Source: Paralichthys olivaceus (Eukaryota > Chordata > Actinopteri > Pleuronectiformes > Paralichthyidae). From it: DNA of 64,000 nt. Shown here piece after piece: positions 21,309 through 35,146 of this stretch; the stretch's first letter is position 1; each line of letters starts with the position of its first letter. The DNA lies in the NCBI RefSeq assembly GCF_024713975.1, contig NC_091111.1, positions 9,172,501-9,236,500 of the forward strand, given 5' to 3'. The position numbers and the translations under genes were made by a program. Under the pieces are notes generated by a model that was given only the letters and a program-made list of their open reading frames with translations, was not told where the DNA came from and did not search any database.

Positions 21309-24300
21309 GGATATTACCCAGACTAATGACTGTAATTACACACAGAACTCTGCAGAGCACCCACTGGCCGTGTAGGAGGTTAATGATGGAGTGTAAGTGT
21401 GAGGAAGACAGATAGTGAAGAAGAAAAGAAACAGTTAAGGGAGAGGCAAAAAACAAAGGGGAGAAAGAAAGACAGAAAACTAAAGAATCTATTTCTATTA
21501 TGTACATGATTTCTTTTTCTTTTTTATTTCCTAACATGTTCTTATGTTATTGTAATCTGTTCTTTTATATGAACATGTTTTTATTTATATTATATGTAAA
21601 GCACATTGAGCTGCATGACAGGTGCAATACGAATAAAGTTTATTATTTTTATTATTTACATCTGTTCTGGAGAGGATTAAACTTCTCTTTGTCCGTCATC
21701 TACAAACACGTCAGGAGTGTTTACTGAACAGGCCATTAGAGACATTAAACCATGAGGCATTACGTGTACACAATGACATCTCATGGAAACACTTCTCAGC
21801 AGCAGCAGTTTAATAACAATCTATGTGCAACTATAGAGAAACCCTAATACTAACCCTCCACATGTCCACAAGCCTAATCACAACCGCAAAACTAGTCCCT
21901 ACTCGAATCTTCATTAACCTGTAGTCTCCACCTGTAGAACTTTTCATACTTTTGTCATGATTCTGCCCCTGGAACTCTAAAGGAATGTTTTGAAACTGAT
22001 TTTCCTTTTCTAGTTTGTGGAACATTTACCTTGTGTTTGGATTTGAGTTCTATTTGGTTGGTTACTCTTAATTCTCTGTTTCCTGTTTTATTTTTGAAAT
22101 TTTGCTCCTTGTCTGTGTCTGACTTTATTTCCTGCCGGTCCTGTTTTCCCACCCTGATGTCTCTACCTGTTTCTGATGTGTTTCACCTGTGTTCAATCAG
22201 CCCTGCCCCCTTATAAGTCTCTGAGTTTCCCTTCCTCAGGTCGTCTTGTCTGTTGTGTGAGCCAGTGCTTTGGTTTTTCCTCGTGTTTGTCCATGTGTAG
22301 ATTATTTTGGACTTGTCTTTTTGGATCCTGTTTGTCCTTTTGTCTCGTTCCTGGTCTGAATTACTGACTTTTGTTTTTCACTTTAACCTGTGTCCTGCAT
22401 TTGGGTCCACCTGCCCACCACAACAAGACACACTCAAACTCTTAATGCATTTCCTAGCCCCACCCCAACGCACATACACAAAAATATATACATACAAATA
22501 CACTACTTTGTGATATTTTATGAACGTCAGAGTACTTTTTTAACGTTGAGGTTGATTCATACTATGGAAATTTCCAAGCATGTTTCCAAATACTTTGCAC
22601 ATACTGGTAAAGTCAGATATTTTAAATTGGTTCGATTAACACTTCACCTCTCTGTTAAGATTCTGTGCTGTTATTTCATCTTCTTGAATTCATCGGCCAT
22701 GGTAGAGACCTTGGGGGTCGGGATAATTTTCGTAAGAACTAAAGCTGTGACTTCCCCGTCAGTGTCTGAGGTCTTTTAAAACATTCTCTAATTTGATTAA
22801 CTTATTCATTCATTCCATCTTTCTCAAGGTTTTAATAGAGGACTGGGGGACTGAGGGAAGTATTTGTTTAACATTCACGGTCTCTGCTTACCTATGCCCC
22901 TTGTAACTCTCTTTCAGCTGCATTTGAACCCCAGCCTAACCTTAACCCTAACATATTTGTAACCCCAACCCTAAAAGTAAATCTAAACCTTCTGCAGCTC
23001 TTTAAAAAAACAAAAATGTTTTCACTTTCTCAAAATGTCCTCACAAGACACACACACATGCATCCAAGCAAGGTGTCAACATGACCCAGTAAACCGATGC
23101 AGTGTCTCCATTAACACACAACCATCAATCTCACACACACTCAAGCTGAGGCTAAATCATACACTTGCTTCAGTTCTCTTGTATTAAAGCTTTTCTATTT
23201 CCAGTCGTCTCATGGCAAAGATCAAAACACAACAGAGCCATAGTTTCAATATGCATGTCTATTTATTTACGAGCCGACAGCTCATTAATCACACTGCGCT
23301 GAATGAGCAGCCTCTGTGGTTTGTGTCACCAATAGATTTCAACTCACTCCTCATTACGTTGCAGGGACAATCTCAGACTCAGGGTAAATAACGTCGGATG
23401 TGATTATGTAAAGTAAAAAGAAGCCGAGCAGGGAGAGGGAGGTTGTCAGTTTGCATTCTCCATATCAGTGTGGAGCTCTGGCTGAGGAACACACTCTTTT
23501 CCTCACATTTGAGGTTCACTGAGGAAACAAATCGAACCTTTAACACTGAGCTCAGGTCAGCGGGTCAATATTGAGTCGGTCATCTTTATAAATAGTCATT
23601 AGAGTGGAAGACGGCTATTTGTTAAGTCTGTAAAGTTTATTGTTGTTTTATCATCTTGTGGAGCTCTTTGTAACTTAAGAAATATACCACACCAATATAT
23701 ACTTATATTGGCTGCTCCCTGCTTCTAGCCCACCCCCTATCACCCCCTATTGGTTGGCTAATAGGGGGTGATCCAGATAATTTGGCTTTACTTTCGGAAG
23801 CTCTCATTATACAGAGACATTGGCTCAGAGTAGAAGATCTGCCTGACTCTGCCCAAAGCTGAAGATCTGCAGATTAACAACTATTCCGTGATGAAAAACA
23901 CTTTCCATCAATTCACCTCTTAACATGAGATAAGCATCAATTTTCTTATCTAGTTCTCAGTTTCAATATTTAAGTACAAAACATTACTCCAGAGTAATTA
24001 TGCTGTATGTTGCACACTGAATTCTAAAGCATTATGATTATATTATACTCTGTCATCTTATCAATGTTAATACTCACAAAAAGTGACCTGAGCTCTGAAA
24101 AACTATGTGTTTCCAGTTCAAGTGAGGTTTTCAGTTTTACTGTTTCTCTGCACAAAGGCTCTCTTCACTTTATAGACATTAATAATACCAAGGACTCAGG
24201 TGCTCTATTCAGTGCTATTAAAAAGCCCGACATTATTTGTCTCTGTGTGTGTGTTTGTGTGTGTGTGTGTATCTTATCCATACACCTGTGGGGCTGCATG

Positions 24301-27055
24301 TCTTCTGGATGGGGTGCTCAAATTCAATTACACCATTTTTAAATTTTGTTGGTTGAATAGAATGAGATGCTGTTTTCACTCTTGGCCAATTCACTCCCAA
24401 ACGGCACTGACATACACACACAACACACAACGCACACGCATGCATGCATTGTGTTCATTTCAGTCAGTGTTGTCATGACAACTAGCCGCAGCTATTCAAT
24501 GAAATGTCATGGCATTCAGGCACACACATTCACATTGTATATGCACACACTCACATGAGGTGTTGCCTTGATGTTTTTTTATAGATTTTATACATGTTGG
24601 GGACACATGTCTTTAAGAACGTGGAAATGAAAGGAAAGGAATGAGGATTTGCTGACTCTGTTTTTATGACATTGATCAACCTTTATTGTGAAAAGGCTGC
24701 AGCAAAAAGAAGGAATGAACATGTCAAATTAATGAAAAAGAATGAATGAAAGAAGAAAATATTCAGAAATTGGAAATTCAGAGTGAGAACAAAGGGAAGG
24801 AGACAAGTGAAGAGAGGGGATACACACACACTCCCCCACACTCACTCACTCACACACACTCACACAGATAATGACTCCCTGGAGAGTTTTGACAAACAGA
24901 TCAGAGTCGAGGGGGCATAGACGACACACCACATGCAAGGTATTTTGTGATGGACTGGGAGTTTTTGCTGTGGAGACGTCTCACAATCACAGAAAACATC
25001 TGAGTTTATGTTGATTATTTCTCTCTGTTTGTCTTCATTTCTTCACATGGCGACACTATCCGTCCTGCAGTTCCTAAAGTGAACCCCACTCGATGTAATC
25101 GTCTCATGTCCTGCTGCTTTCCTGCTGAAACACTTAACTAATCTAGATCTAGATTCGCCGATGACAGCGTGAGTGTGTGCAATCAACCTGAGCGTCACAG
25201 AGTTTGTTATGTACAAAATGAGGATCAACATATTGATGAGGTGAGTGTGTGTCTTCAACCACCAGATGTTGGAACGTAATCTTATTATAAAGAGACACAC
25301 ATGCAGAGACAAGCAAACGAGTGCAGGACTAAACTCTGGGAATTAGAGAAAAAAGGTAGAGGAGCAGGAAGAGATGTATCTAAAAATAGAAAGTGGTTTT
25401 CATCTGGGATCGTATCTGCATCAAAACGCACACAGTGGTAAAATCTATGCCTTGTCTTCAAGTGTAGTCGAGTGTGGAGAGTCTCAGTCATCCAGGTCAG
25501 GGTATATCTAAGTGCTAAAAACAGGTCGACTGGACCCGGTTGAGTTGCTTTAAGATCATCCAAAAGGCTTCTTCACTTCTGACTGCTGGGAAGCACCAGT
25601 TGACCTGTTTTTAGTACTTGGAAGTGTTATCAAGATTTATTTCTAACTCTCAACAAGAATTGAGTTAGTTATCAAGAAAAGTAAACATTGTTAAGGGTTA
25701 AAATGTAGTGTTTTATAAAAGGTTGCCACAGACCGAAGACTCGCTCTTAAATGTTTGGCTTCAAACAGTTATTTGATTGATTTAAATGGAATAATTGATT
25801 TAATCCATGCTCCAATGTACACACAGGGTATCTCGTATATCGCGTATGTTGTGGTCACAAATTCCACAACACATGCATTCATACATTGAGGAGGCTCTCT
25901 GTGCTCTTAGCCCTTCGTTGCAGATAGGATCATCCTGTGTGATGCTCTAGGGGGCAACAGAGAGGATGACCAGTTTATCATCACCGACCGGGAACGAGCT
26001 AATTTAGTGTTTGAGCTGAGTTTGCAATTGAGTCACTGATGATACCAGAAAAGATTGACAAAAATTACTGAACGGTGCAATTCCGCAACAACGTTTTTTT
26101 AAAGTGTAAAATACATAAATGACTCCACACAGTTTTAGTTGCATCACTGATATTGTTTCATTGTCTCCTTTTAGAGCTTTCAAGCTCACAGCACAACATC
26201 ACCACGTCAAGGTTCCCGACCCGTAACAGTGATGCACATGTCTCCTCATGACGATGATGCGTCTGCCTGCTGTGATAATGCAGACGCATGTGATGGAGCT
26301 TTACACTCTGAGAGATAACATTCCTACTTGCAGTGGCGACACCCAGACTCCACATCCACCATTAACACCTGGGAGATGGATTTACACCATGACGCTCTTA
26401 TTTTAACACAAGGTGTGAACCTGGTCCCTCGCTATCTGTCTCACCTCTTTCTGTTTGCATACGCACACATACACACACACATAAGCAAATTGAAACTAAT
26501 TTTAACTTGTCAGAGCCTGCAAAGTTTTCACGCAGTTTTTATGGTCAATCTTCATCCTTCTCTGTTATTCATCTATTTTATTTTTGACTTTGCCTGATTG
26601 TGTCATGTCTATAAACTCCCCGTGTCTGTGCAAGTCTTCCAGTTTCATGACCACTCTATTCTCAGCTCCACCATGTTTACTTTCTCTCACGTTTGCCCTC
26701 TCTGGTTTTTTAACTTTATTTATATGCTTTACATTCTTTTACACAGGTGGAAAAATTAAGACAAAAACAAAGCTGATGGTCCCTCGTTTTCCAGCCTCCT
26801 TATGCATAAGGAATAAATTCAGGAGAAGCCGAATCCCAACTCACCTAGTCCAGGTATGAAGGTGTTCAGGAACAGACAGATGACCGCTAGAGGGAAAGGC
26901 ATTGTGGGTATTGCAGCCCGCAGTGGTCCCTTCTTCTCCCTGACCTCCACCACGACTCCTCCGCCAGCTGTAGGGGCGCCGGCCATGGCTTTGGCCCCGA
27001 GACTGTCCCCTACTTTCACACGGCCCTGCTCTGTTGCTCCTTCTTTCTGTGCCAT
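17711..27055 (-). CDS. stum: stum homolog (SPEC3/Stum family small membrane protein)
   Basis: Two coding exons on the minus strand, 27055-26845 and 17901-17711, give 133 residues. The join (CTAG then GAACC) restores a Gly codon and yields [18 protein letters not shown]. The N-terminus is Gly/Ala-rich and polar; then come [17 protein letters not shown], a first hydrophobic segment ([17 protein letters not shown], about 54-70), and a second and third in [19 protein letters not shown] and [11 protein letters not shown]. This closely matches vertebrate STUM (human C1orf95, about 141 aa). Drosophila Stum is needed for mechanosensory transduction in proprioceptive neurons; the vertebrate role is unclear. 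The start is ATG at 27053-27055. The C-terminus ends ILASQ-stop, a little earlier than I recall for mammals, so a further 3' exon is possible. Confidence 0.92.
19917..19980 (+). repeat. (CA)n microsatellite
   Basis: About 60 bp of nearly pure CA repeat with one atac interruption near the end. Confidence 0.97.
20606..20634. repeat. 10-bp perfect hairpin
   Basis: ccaccagcag and ctgctggtgg form perfect arms around a 9-nt loop, in a locally GC-rich patch (20520-20730). Confidence 0.8.
21510..21658 (+). mobile_element. 3' tail of a LINE (L2-like)
   Basis: The words gtaaagcacattgagctgca, ggtgcaatacgaataaagtt and a final tattatttttattattta tail match the 3' end of a common fish non-LTR retrotransposon. 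No coding part remains; the copy is 5'-truncated. Confidence 0.55.
21953..22430 (+). mobile_element. candidate old solo LTR or LTR-like repeat
   Basis: The segment starts tgtcatg and ends aagaca, short inverted tgtc/gaca ends, with a TATA-like cttataag near 22210 and a final ctgcatttgggtccac word that I recall from fish dispersed repeats. No matching target duplication was found, so the call is tentative. Confidence 0.3.
23739..23772. repeat. perfect 13-bp hairpin
   Basis: atcaccccctatt and aatagggggtgat are exact inverted copies around the 8-nt loop ggttggct. An extra copy of caccccctat lies directly to the left (23731-23740). Confidence 0.9.
25510..25619. mobile_element. fold-back repeat / small inverted-repeat element
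   Basis: Arms at 25510-25533 and 25596-25619 are 24 nt each and complementary at 22 positions (aagtgctaaaaacaggtc against its inverted copy), around a 62-nt spacer. The spacer contains caaaaggcttcttcacttct, a word I associate with dispersed fish repeats. Confidence 0.6.
26845..27055 (-). CDS. stum: stum coding exon 1
   Basis: Seventy codons plus one base, from [10 protein letters not shown] to PGL, followed by donor gtgagt. It encodes the variable N-terminus, the conserved [12 protein letters not shown] motif and the first hydrophobic segment. Confidence 0.93.
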
Positions 27056-30000
27056 CTCTTTACGAAGACTTCAAGCTATTTGCTGATAAATGAAGGTCGC
27101 TGAAAGGGAACTGAGATTCTTCCTCTCCCTCTGGATTAAGATGACTTGTGATTCAGTAGAAGGTTATATTGATGGTATGGGTGATTGTATCTTTAGAATA
27201 TTGGCTACAGATATTCAGCAGTGCATTAAATAACAGCTATAAGTTGTCCAAAAGTGGTGTCAAATGTTAAAATGATTTAAAATCTTAAATCTGTAGAATA
27301 ACTAGAAATCTTTAAATCTATTCTGAAGGAGTACAGTGGAGTTTTCTGTTCTATTCTCCCAAAGTCATCTAATCCAAGGAGTATTCTGAAGCTTTGCATT
27401 AATATTCAAGTAAATCTCAGTCTACCACAACAATCTTCAACAAATTCTTCTGCAGGAATCACCTCATACTTGTAGCCGTCTCCAGGGAAGTATGACTTTT
27501 GTCTTCTGTGTAAATCCCTTCAGGAGACCACACTGACATCAGGCATCAGTGGCACCGGCAGTTTGAGTCCACATCCAACACGTTCTCTTGGAAAGCTGAA
27601 GCTCAACAGAACAATCCTCAGAAGGTGTGCAACACTTTTTGGCAATTATCTTTCTTTATGTATTTGCTTCTTTCTTTCTTTTTTCTCTTTCTTTCTTAAA
27701 AGACACTCAACCTACCCACCTCTCAAAAGGTTGGAGAAGAGAGAGTGCACACAACCCCCCTTTTCTAGGTCTCCCTTCTCTTCTCTCTCTCTCTCTTTCT
27801 CTTTCCCTCCCTCCCTCCCTGTTCTCCCCATCCCCTTGCTCCAGTTAAAGGAACAGTGCACCAATCCAGCATTACTCTTCAATGAGATTACATTAAAAAA
27901 GCTGTTATTCAGATTCAAGGCGAACGCAACAATTGACTATTTTCATTCAACTCTCATGTAAGTGAGGAATGAAGAGGATGTATGAAATGCTTGCTAACTT
28001 AATGCTAACAGATTCTAATTATATGAATAAATTACAATGGGGTCTACAAGTGAATGATTTCAGACTTTTGAACCTGTGTGCAGATTTACAAGAGATTTTC
28101 AGTGAGTGAGAAAGTATCTGATGAAGAGAAATGGAGAGAGAGAAGAGGAAAACATCAGGAAATCATTTGCAAATGTCTCCAGGCTCTAATAATAAGTAAT
28201 ATTGTAAAGAATATACAGGAAAACCACCTGATGGACGGAGAAAGTACAAAACACATGTGGGTGATGATGAGTCTTCAAGATGAAGGGGATAGTCAGTATC
28301 AATATCTCAGTGATTATTCACACAGCCTCTTCTTTAACATCCTCATCTTTTGTGTCTCTTTCTGTCTCTCTCATCTTCTTCGTCTTTTTCACTCTCCCTC
28401 TCTCTCCCTCTCTATTCGGTCTCCTAGCAACCCAGGAAGCTGTAGGTAATTATACAGAAGATATTGATCTCGGCCCTTTTGGTCGCCCCTGCCGCCCCTT
28501 TCTCATCTCTCAATCTCTCCCTCTCCTAATATCAGTTCAATCCCCCACTTTTAATTTCCTTTTTAATTTCTGAAGCACAGCAGATGGCTGCTGTACAAGG
28601 TACTTGTCTGAATTTCCTTTCTTTTCTTCCGTCTTTTTCTCTTTGTCATGCAGAGCAGCATTAGCATGTGTCTGACAGCGCGGGACTGTGCAGAAATCTG
28701 GACCGCTGAGCCCAATCATCATCGGATTGTTCAGCCAGAGGCATGCGGTGTAGTGTGCTGATGCATATTACCATGACAACGTGACAGGAAAAGTTATATG
28801 AAGGCCGGTCTTAAAGTGGCACTTTTCTTGTGATTCATAGAGTTACACCAGGAAGCTCACGCCTCCTGCCGCCTCTTTCTCTCCATCCTATATCCTACTC
28901 TTTCTCTCAGGTTTTAATTTATGTGGATTCCATCTGTCAGGAAAAGCTGACATCAAACACCAGTTATTTATATACATGTGTGTGTGTGTATGTGTGTGTG
29001 AGTGAGTGAGTGTGTGTGTGTGTGTGCGTGTGTGTGCATGTGTGTGCATGTGTGTGTGTCCTCATGGCATCCCATTGTGTCCCTCTCTCCGGACTGGACC
29101 ATCACCACAGTGACTGCTCTGCTCACACTCTCCTTTTTCTCTCACCTTTCATGCAGACTCTCCGCTGACTCTTGCTGGCTTTTATGTCTCTCTGTCTTTT
29201 TTTCCCCTCGACTTCATTTCCCTCTCAGTCTCCCTCAGCGCTGCATGAATTTCCTGTTCAAGTGTAAAACAGCAGATTGTGTTTTCTGTCTGCTTTTTGT
29301 GAACAAACAATCTTTTACTGTCGGAACAAAGGAGCAGTTGCACGGTGTAAAGACAGACATGTTTTTGTCCCTGACGCTGGAGCTTTTTCAGGCCAAGGTC
29401 ACCATGGTTGCACTGATCATTATGGGATGACTGAATCCTAAATCTTGGCTGTCAGACAAAATCAACACATCTTTGATATCTTCCCTTCCTCTGTATATCA
29501 ATAATAAAAAATATAATCAATAAATAATGTGCTGTGTTATCATAGGTCAAACTACACAGTGGTTCAATTGCTGAACCTACATCAGCTGCAAATCTATGGC
29601 GATTCAAATTGTTATATTGTTCATCTAATACATCAGTGGGTGATTTGCATTTGCTTTTGGTTCCTTCAGTATATTTTTTATATATATCTGCAAAACTTTT
29701 ATTAAATAAGAAATAGAGAATTACATTACGGGCGGTGAAAAGTAATTTAAGTCGCTTATATGCACTGAACTCTGAACTTTCTGCGGCCAGTCCCCCTGGT
29801 AACGAGTCTGCAGAAGGTCAGAGGGCTTGATGTGGGATGTGAGGACACAGTATATTTGTTCTTCTCGTTAAGTAGCTGAACTCTTTTACCATCAGGCAGT
29901 AAAAGCTCAGAAAGCTTGTGTCCTGATTTCATCCTGCTGCAGGTAGGTCACTGACAGACCCACGTGCTTATATGCAAACTTAATAAGAGATGTCTGAAGC

Positions 30001-31785
30001 TCTCGTCTTGGCCTCATCTACCATCACGAACGGGTATTTTCATCATAGTAAATCCAACATGAACAAGATGCAGCGAGATGTGGATTTAATCTTATATTCA
30101 TCAACTCGATTCTTTTACCACTGATCCACTGAGCTCTCGCTTCATTTATGAAGGTGTTTAGAAAAACAGTCACAGTTACAAAGCTGCCCTCGTCTCCCGC
30201 TGGACATATTTTTCCCTCATTAATATGCAGATTTAATCAGCCAGATCCTCGAGAAACTAATCGGACCACGTTGTGTAATTGGTCATCTGAGGTGTGAGTA
30301 CAGACCTTCTATCAGGAGCTCACACACTCATAAACACACACGTATGAAGTCAAATGGAGGTTTAGGGGACATAAAAATAAGAATCTCGGTCCGAAACTAT
30401 TTAAAGAAAGTCTCGGTGATGGTGTCACAACCACTGACGTCATCTGAGGTGATGTTCAGGCGTGAGAGGAGATTTTTCAGATCAGTGGGAGTCAGACTGT
30501 CACCTACAGTCTGGTCTTAAAGTCTGGTCTCACATTTTTCCCCTATAAATTCCCTTACTTACTTTTTAAACAAGTCCTCATTTTGCTGCAAACCAGGCTT
30601 CAGGAACCAGAATATGAAACATTGTCTAACTTCAAAGTCGGAGAAGGAGAGAAGAGCGACATCCGCTGGCCTCTGAGGTGCATCTTCAGATTGAGGACAT
30701 CTGACTTGGAGATTCTAACTCATTTAACCAGAAGAAAGAGGTGTTTTACTTTGAATCTAACTCCCTCAGAGCTTGATTACCCTTGGAGTTAATTCAGATT
30801 GTTTGTGTCTGCATCTTATGCAGCTTTCTCGAGAGCCTTTGCAGATCAGGTGACCTGGAAAACACCTGACCTTTTGACCTTAGGGGAAATAAGTTCATAA
30901 TATCACATTCATTTCATAGTGAACAAATCTTTTTACAGTTTAAAAATAAATATTGTTTTAGAAATTATTCAGTTAACTGGTAGCAAATTAAAAACCAAGT
31001 AGTCAGTGGGCTGATGGAGGTAATTGAAGAGGTAGACAACACTAGAGTATTCAGAGATGGTGCTGTATTATTGCAGTACCACGAGTAACCACTGGGTCGC
31101 AGCAGAGACATATGAAGAGAAGATGAATTTAGTCTTTGATCAGTTTCTCTTTTTAATTTGTTCCAATCGCAGATTAATGATACATCACCAGAAAATCTGT
31201 TAGATTAGTTTCATCTGAACATAGAAATCTTTTCTTACATAAATGATATTACACCTTATACCTTTATCATAAATTGATATTTGAAAACTCATGTACATCA
31301 TTTTCACAATGACTAGAATTTCTAGACAGGGTTTAAAAAAACAAAGGATGGAAAGTAATTTTTTTCTACAAACCAGGAGAGAGGAGAAGCCAATGCCAAG
31401 TGTAGTTGCATTTTTCTATTTTTTTTATTGACACATTTATTGCTGAGCTTTAATTACCCTGGTGTTTATATACAAGCTCTGTGTCTTCTGAGAATACATC
31501 CTGTCTGTCACTTACAGAGGAAAATGTTTCTCAAACAATGTCCACTGTCTCCTCTCGGCACATCCTCTCCTTGTCCTGGCCCTTGACCTGCTCAGATGAC
31601 AGACGTTCGCTCATCAAGTGATGCAGTCTTCCTCTGGGCTTCGTTCAGATGACTGATCCACCTGCAATAAAGTGAAAAACATGACACATGCAGCGCTAAT
31701 TTTACAAATGTCAGACTGTAAAAGGGAAGCAGGTGCTGATGGAGACAGGATGGATCTGGTTGCATGAAGTGAAATGACATTCAAG

Positions 31786-32066
31786 CAGTGGTGGGACCTA
31801 ACAAAGTACATTTACTTTTCATGCATTGTACATTACAGTTTTAGTTTTTCGTCTTCTATGCATGTTAACCTTTTAGTGTTTTATCTTTTTAAGTGTTTTT
31901 AGGGCAGGTGTAATATTTAACTCACTTTTATTCTGCATTAATATTCTGGGTCTTTCACAGTATGTCCTTACTATTTTTTGTTGTTTGCTGCTCAATGTAC
32001 TGTTCTGCAGCTGCTGTAGCACTTTGGGCCAAGAAAAATGTCCCCATGGGAACAATAAAGTATATT
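31786..32066 (+). mobile_element. fragmentary repeats: hAT-like end and LINE-like 3' tail
   Basis: cagtggtgggacctaacaaa followed by gtacatttact resembles the end of a common fish hAT-type repeat. Further on, gcagctgctgtagcactttg and gggaacaataaagtatattt resemble a LINE 3' tail. These are fragments only. Confidence 0.4.
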
Positions 32067-33354
32067 TGATAGATTTGAAAATTCTAATTAAAAGAAAACT
32101 ACAGTGTGCTGTGGAAAGTGCAACTTTTGAATATATGGAATGAAGTGACGCCATTCTAAGTGAAACAGATTTTTGGATGGAGTGAAACTTTAAAAGAAAA
32201 AAACTCTTTTTACCACAACAGCAACAAATGTGGAACTGTCTAATTCCTGCGTTTATATGCGTTCGAGTGCAACACCGCCTTAAAACTCCACTTTGGTCAC
32301 ACTGAAATGATATATGGAGCTCACAGTGGTCAGGTTAGGATTGAACTAATGACCAGTGAGTGTCCACGCCTGGATGAATGAGATCTGCTGTCCACAGCGG
32401 AGTCGGTCTGGTGAACGTAATGTTCTCTGATAACATAGAAAATTCTTACATTACAATGATGAAAACTTTCTTCCTGCATGTGCACACACCATACAGGGAA
32501 ATGACAGAACCTAGGATGAACTGAAGAGGATGGACTTCACAATTCATTTCATACGTAATCATTATTAATATCATTACAGAAATGGGATCAGCACAGGAAA
32601 GATTTCGTTCACACCCTGAGTGAGTTAAAACCATCCTGCATCTTCTCGAATTAGCATTTGTTCTGGGCAGTAAATAGTATCTGTCACTGATACCGAGAAA
32701 AAAATAGTAGAATATCTAAGGTGTGGCTTCTTGTTTTGATGCAAATGAAATCAAACGCCATCATTTTATCTGAGCTTATCAAACAGCAACATCCTGTATA
32801 TGCAGGTCATTCAAATGGAAATCGTAACACATGGAGGAAACATTGGATCACAGCAGCCAGGCATGTTGTCTTATCGCTCTGTGTAACAGGAATGTGAAAT
32901 ATTGTCATGTTGTTTTCTTTTTCCTGAGATACAGTGTCTCCATACAGGCTGTTACACAACTGAGTCCTTCCAGACGCTTTGAAACTTTATCACATTTAAA
33001 ACAATGTCAAAGGCAAATATATAATAAATAAGAATACAGAAGCATTATAAAATGAAATATTTGAAAGGTAAAATATTAATTTATATGCTATTTAAAATTC
33101 TTGCAATAATACAAAACCTAATACAATGGACTTTATTTGTTTACAACTGTAACCGTGTTAACACTTTGGATGAATGATTTCCTTGTTTAAAGGTATAAAG
33201 TATGTTCCTGATTTGTTTCCTGTTTCCAAACAATGATGATTGTTGTGCTCAGGGTCAAAGGTCAGGCTTGTTTGGCAGGAGTCTCAAAAGAAGTATGATG
33301 GACATGTATGTTTAGGTCATGGGCTGAAGAAATATGATGTAAATGCAAGGTTTC

Positions 33355-33357
<3 letters not shown>

Positions 33358-33421
<64 letters not shown>
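33358..33421 (+). repeat. (TG)n microsatellite
   Basis: An uninterrupted GT/TG run of about 64 bp. Confidence 0.98.
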
Positions 33422-33423
<2 letters not shown>

Positions 33424-35040
33424 GACCTCGTCCATGGCCTCTGTTTAAGCCAGGAAAAGGTTCAAGGAATGGCCAGCACCAGGACCTGGGGTTGCTCTTA
33501 ACACACAGAGGCCCACTAATTGTTTCCTTCAGTCACAGGATACAAACACGGCAGAAACACGTGAGCTGACACCGTTTCTAAAAGTGTCAGTTGTCTTTAT
33601 TTATGTTCGTTTAGAATATCTCAGCTCTGACGACAGGACCTGCAGTCACAGTCAGGAGTTTATCCACCTTTTTAGATTCATGCCTGAGGCGTAACGGCTC
33701 CTGTCAGTGTTTGGATTTTAGACGAGCCCTGGTGAATATTATAGGACAGAACAATTTTAGTGTGAAAATATGAGAAACGTCACCTGAACATGAAAATGAC
33801 TGATGTCAAATTTGTATTAAATGTGTGTCCTGTTGTGTTATCATGCCCTGTCCTCACACTTTGTGTCTCCATGGAGACAGAGGGCAATTAACAGTAGGGT
33901 GTCACCCCTCGTCCGACCTTGTGACCACTCCACCCTTAAGCTGACACACACACACACACACACAGACACACTTTGATTGTCATCAGTGGACGTGTCCTGA
34001 TTCAGGCAACTGGCATCTTTTGCCAGTGAGGGATCAAACTGGTGAGGAATGTGAACTATAGCGTGAACTATACACACAAGTTAAAACCTCCTGGTGAAGC
34101 TCATCGCTGGCAGGTGAAGAGAAGCAGATGACAACAGTATGTCATGGTCAGGCGTCTCCCTCATGTGTCCCCAGTTCATCTTTCTCCCTGTCTGAGTGCA
34201 TGTGTCTGTTTGGGCCTGCCCACCTGCATATCTGAAACCCGTCTGCAAAACAACGCTGGCTCCACGCTCCAGTCCTCATCAGGTCTTTCTGTTTCAAAAG
34301 TATTAAAACAAGCTCCAGACACCCCCCCCCCCCCTCAGCCTTTGCTTGGCCTCTTTCTAATCCCATGTTTACCTCCACCTCAGATCCATCATAAATCTCA
34401 GCTCCACGCCCGACTGCCCACTTATCTCTGCTGTCCTGCCACAGATCACATCAACCTGAACTCCATGGGCTCTGGAAAGATGCAACGTTTCACATCTGTG
34501 TCTTTCTCCTTATAAATCTTTGTATTTCTTTTGTTCCTTTATGAAGATATTTATTGACGGCTCCTGGTAGACATAAATTAGGAAACAAGAATTTCATTGC
34601 ATTCATACATTTTGTGTAAATAAAACCTTTGAATCCTAAATGAATTCTTTTTTTCCTTTCATATACATAACACGTATGTATTTTGCTGTAAACAAATGGT
34701 AACAGTGGTAAATTAAATTTGTTAAGAATGTGTGTGTGAGTGTGTATGTGTATGATTGGGTGCGTGTGGGAGAACATCATCCCCACCCTTTGTTCTGAAA
34801 TACTCGTTCCCTCGGGTATCTGGGTGGATACATTTATTCCTGACGTATATCTTCCTCATCCGTGCCTCTCCAGCTGAAAAACATACACATCCATCACAGA
34901 CATTCACTGAACACACACACAAACACACACACACACACTCACATACATACACTGACCATGATATACTGTTTCCCTCTGACATGATAAGATACCAACACAA
35001 ACGCTTCAGCTGTCTCTGACTTAAAATTCCTTTTCCCTCA

Positions 35041-35057
35041 TCTCTCTCTCTCTCTCT

Positions 35058-35144
<87 letters not shown>
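35041..35144 (+). repeat. compound (TC)n-(CA)n microsatellite
   Basis: A short (TC)n stretch and a tata spacer are followed by about 83 bp of pure CA repeat. Confidence 0.98.

Positions 35145-35146
<2 letters not shown>

Larger units (their letters stand above)
17902..26844. other. stum intron, no coding exon recognised
   Basis: The 8.9-kb intron holds TG/CA microsatellites at 18603-18628, 19917-19980 and 21269-21304, a LINE tail at 21510-21658, a candidate solo LTR at 21953-22430, hairpins at 20606 and 23739, and a fold-back repeat at 25510. Around 22925-22975 there are scattered ccctaa-like words too degenerate to call telomeric. Confidence 0.7.

Noticed and set aside
22925..22975. Interstitial telomere-like ccctaa words
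   Set aside because: Too few and too irregular; such degenerate CCTAA strings are common in fish introns.
27844..27960. Possible interspersed repeat beginning gttaaaggaacagtgcacc
   Set aside because: Only the first 20 bases resemble a fish repeat I recall; no second end was found.
28078..28449. 123-codon open frame in the gene desert
   Set aside because: No recognisable domain, low-complexity pyrimidine-derived C-terminal part, no splice context, and no repeat of the frame elsewhere.
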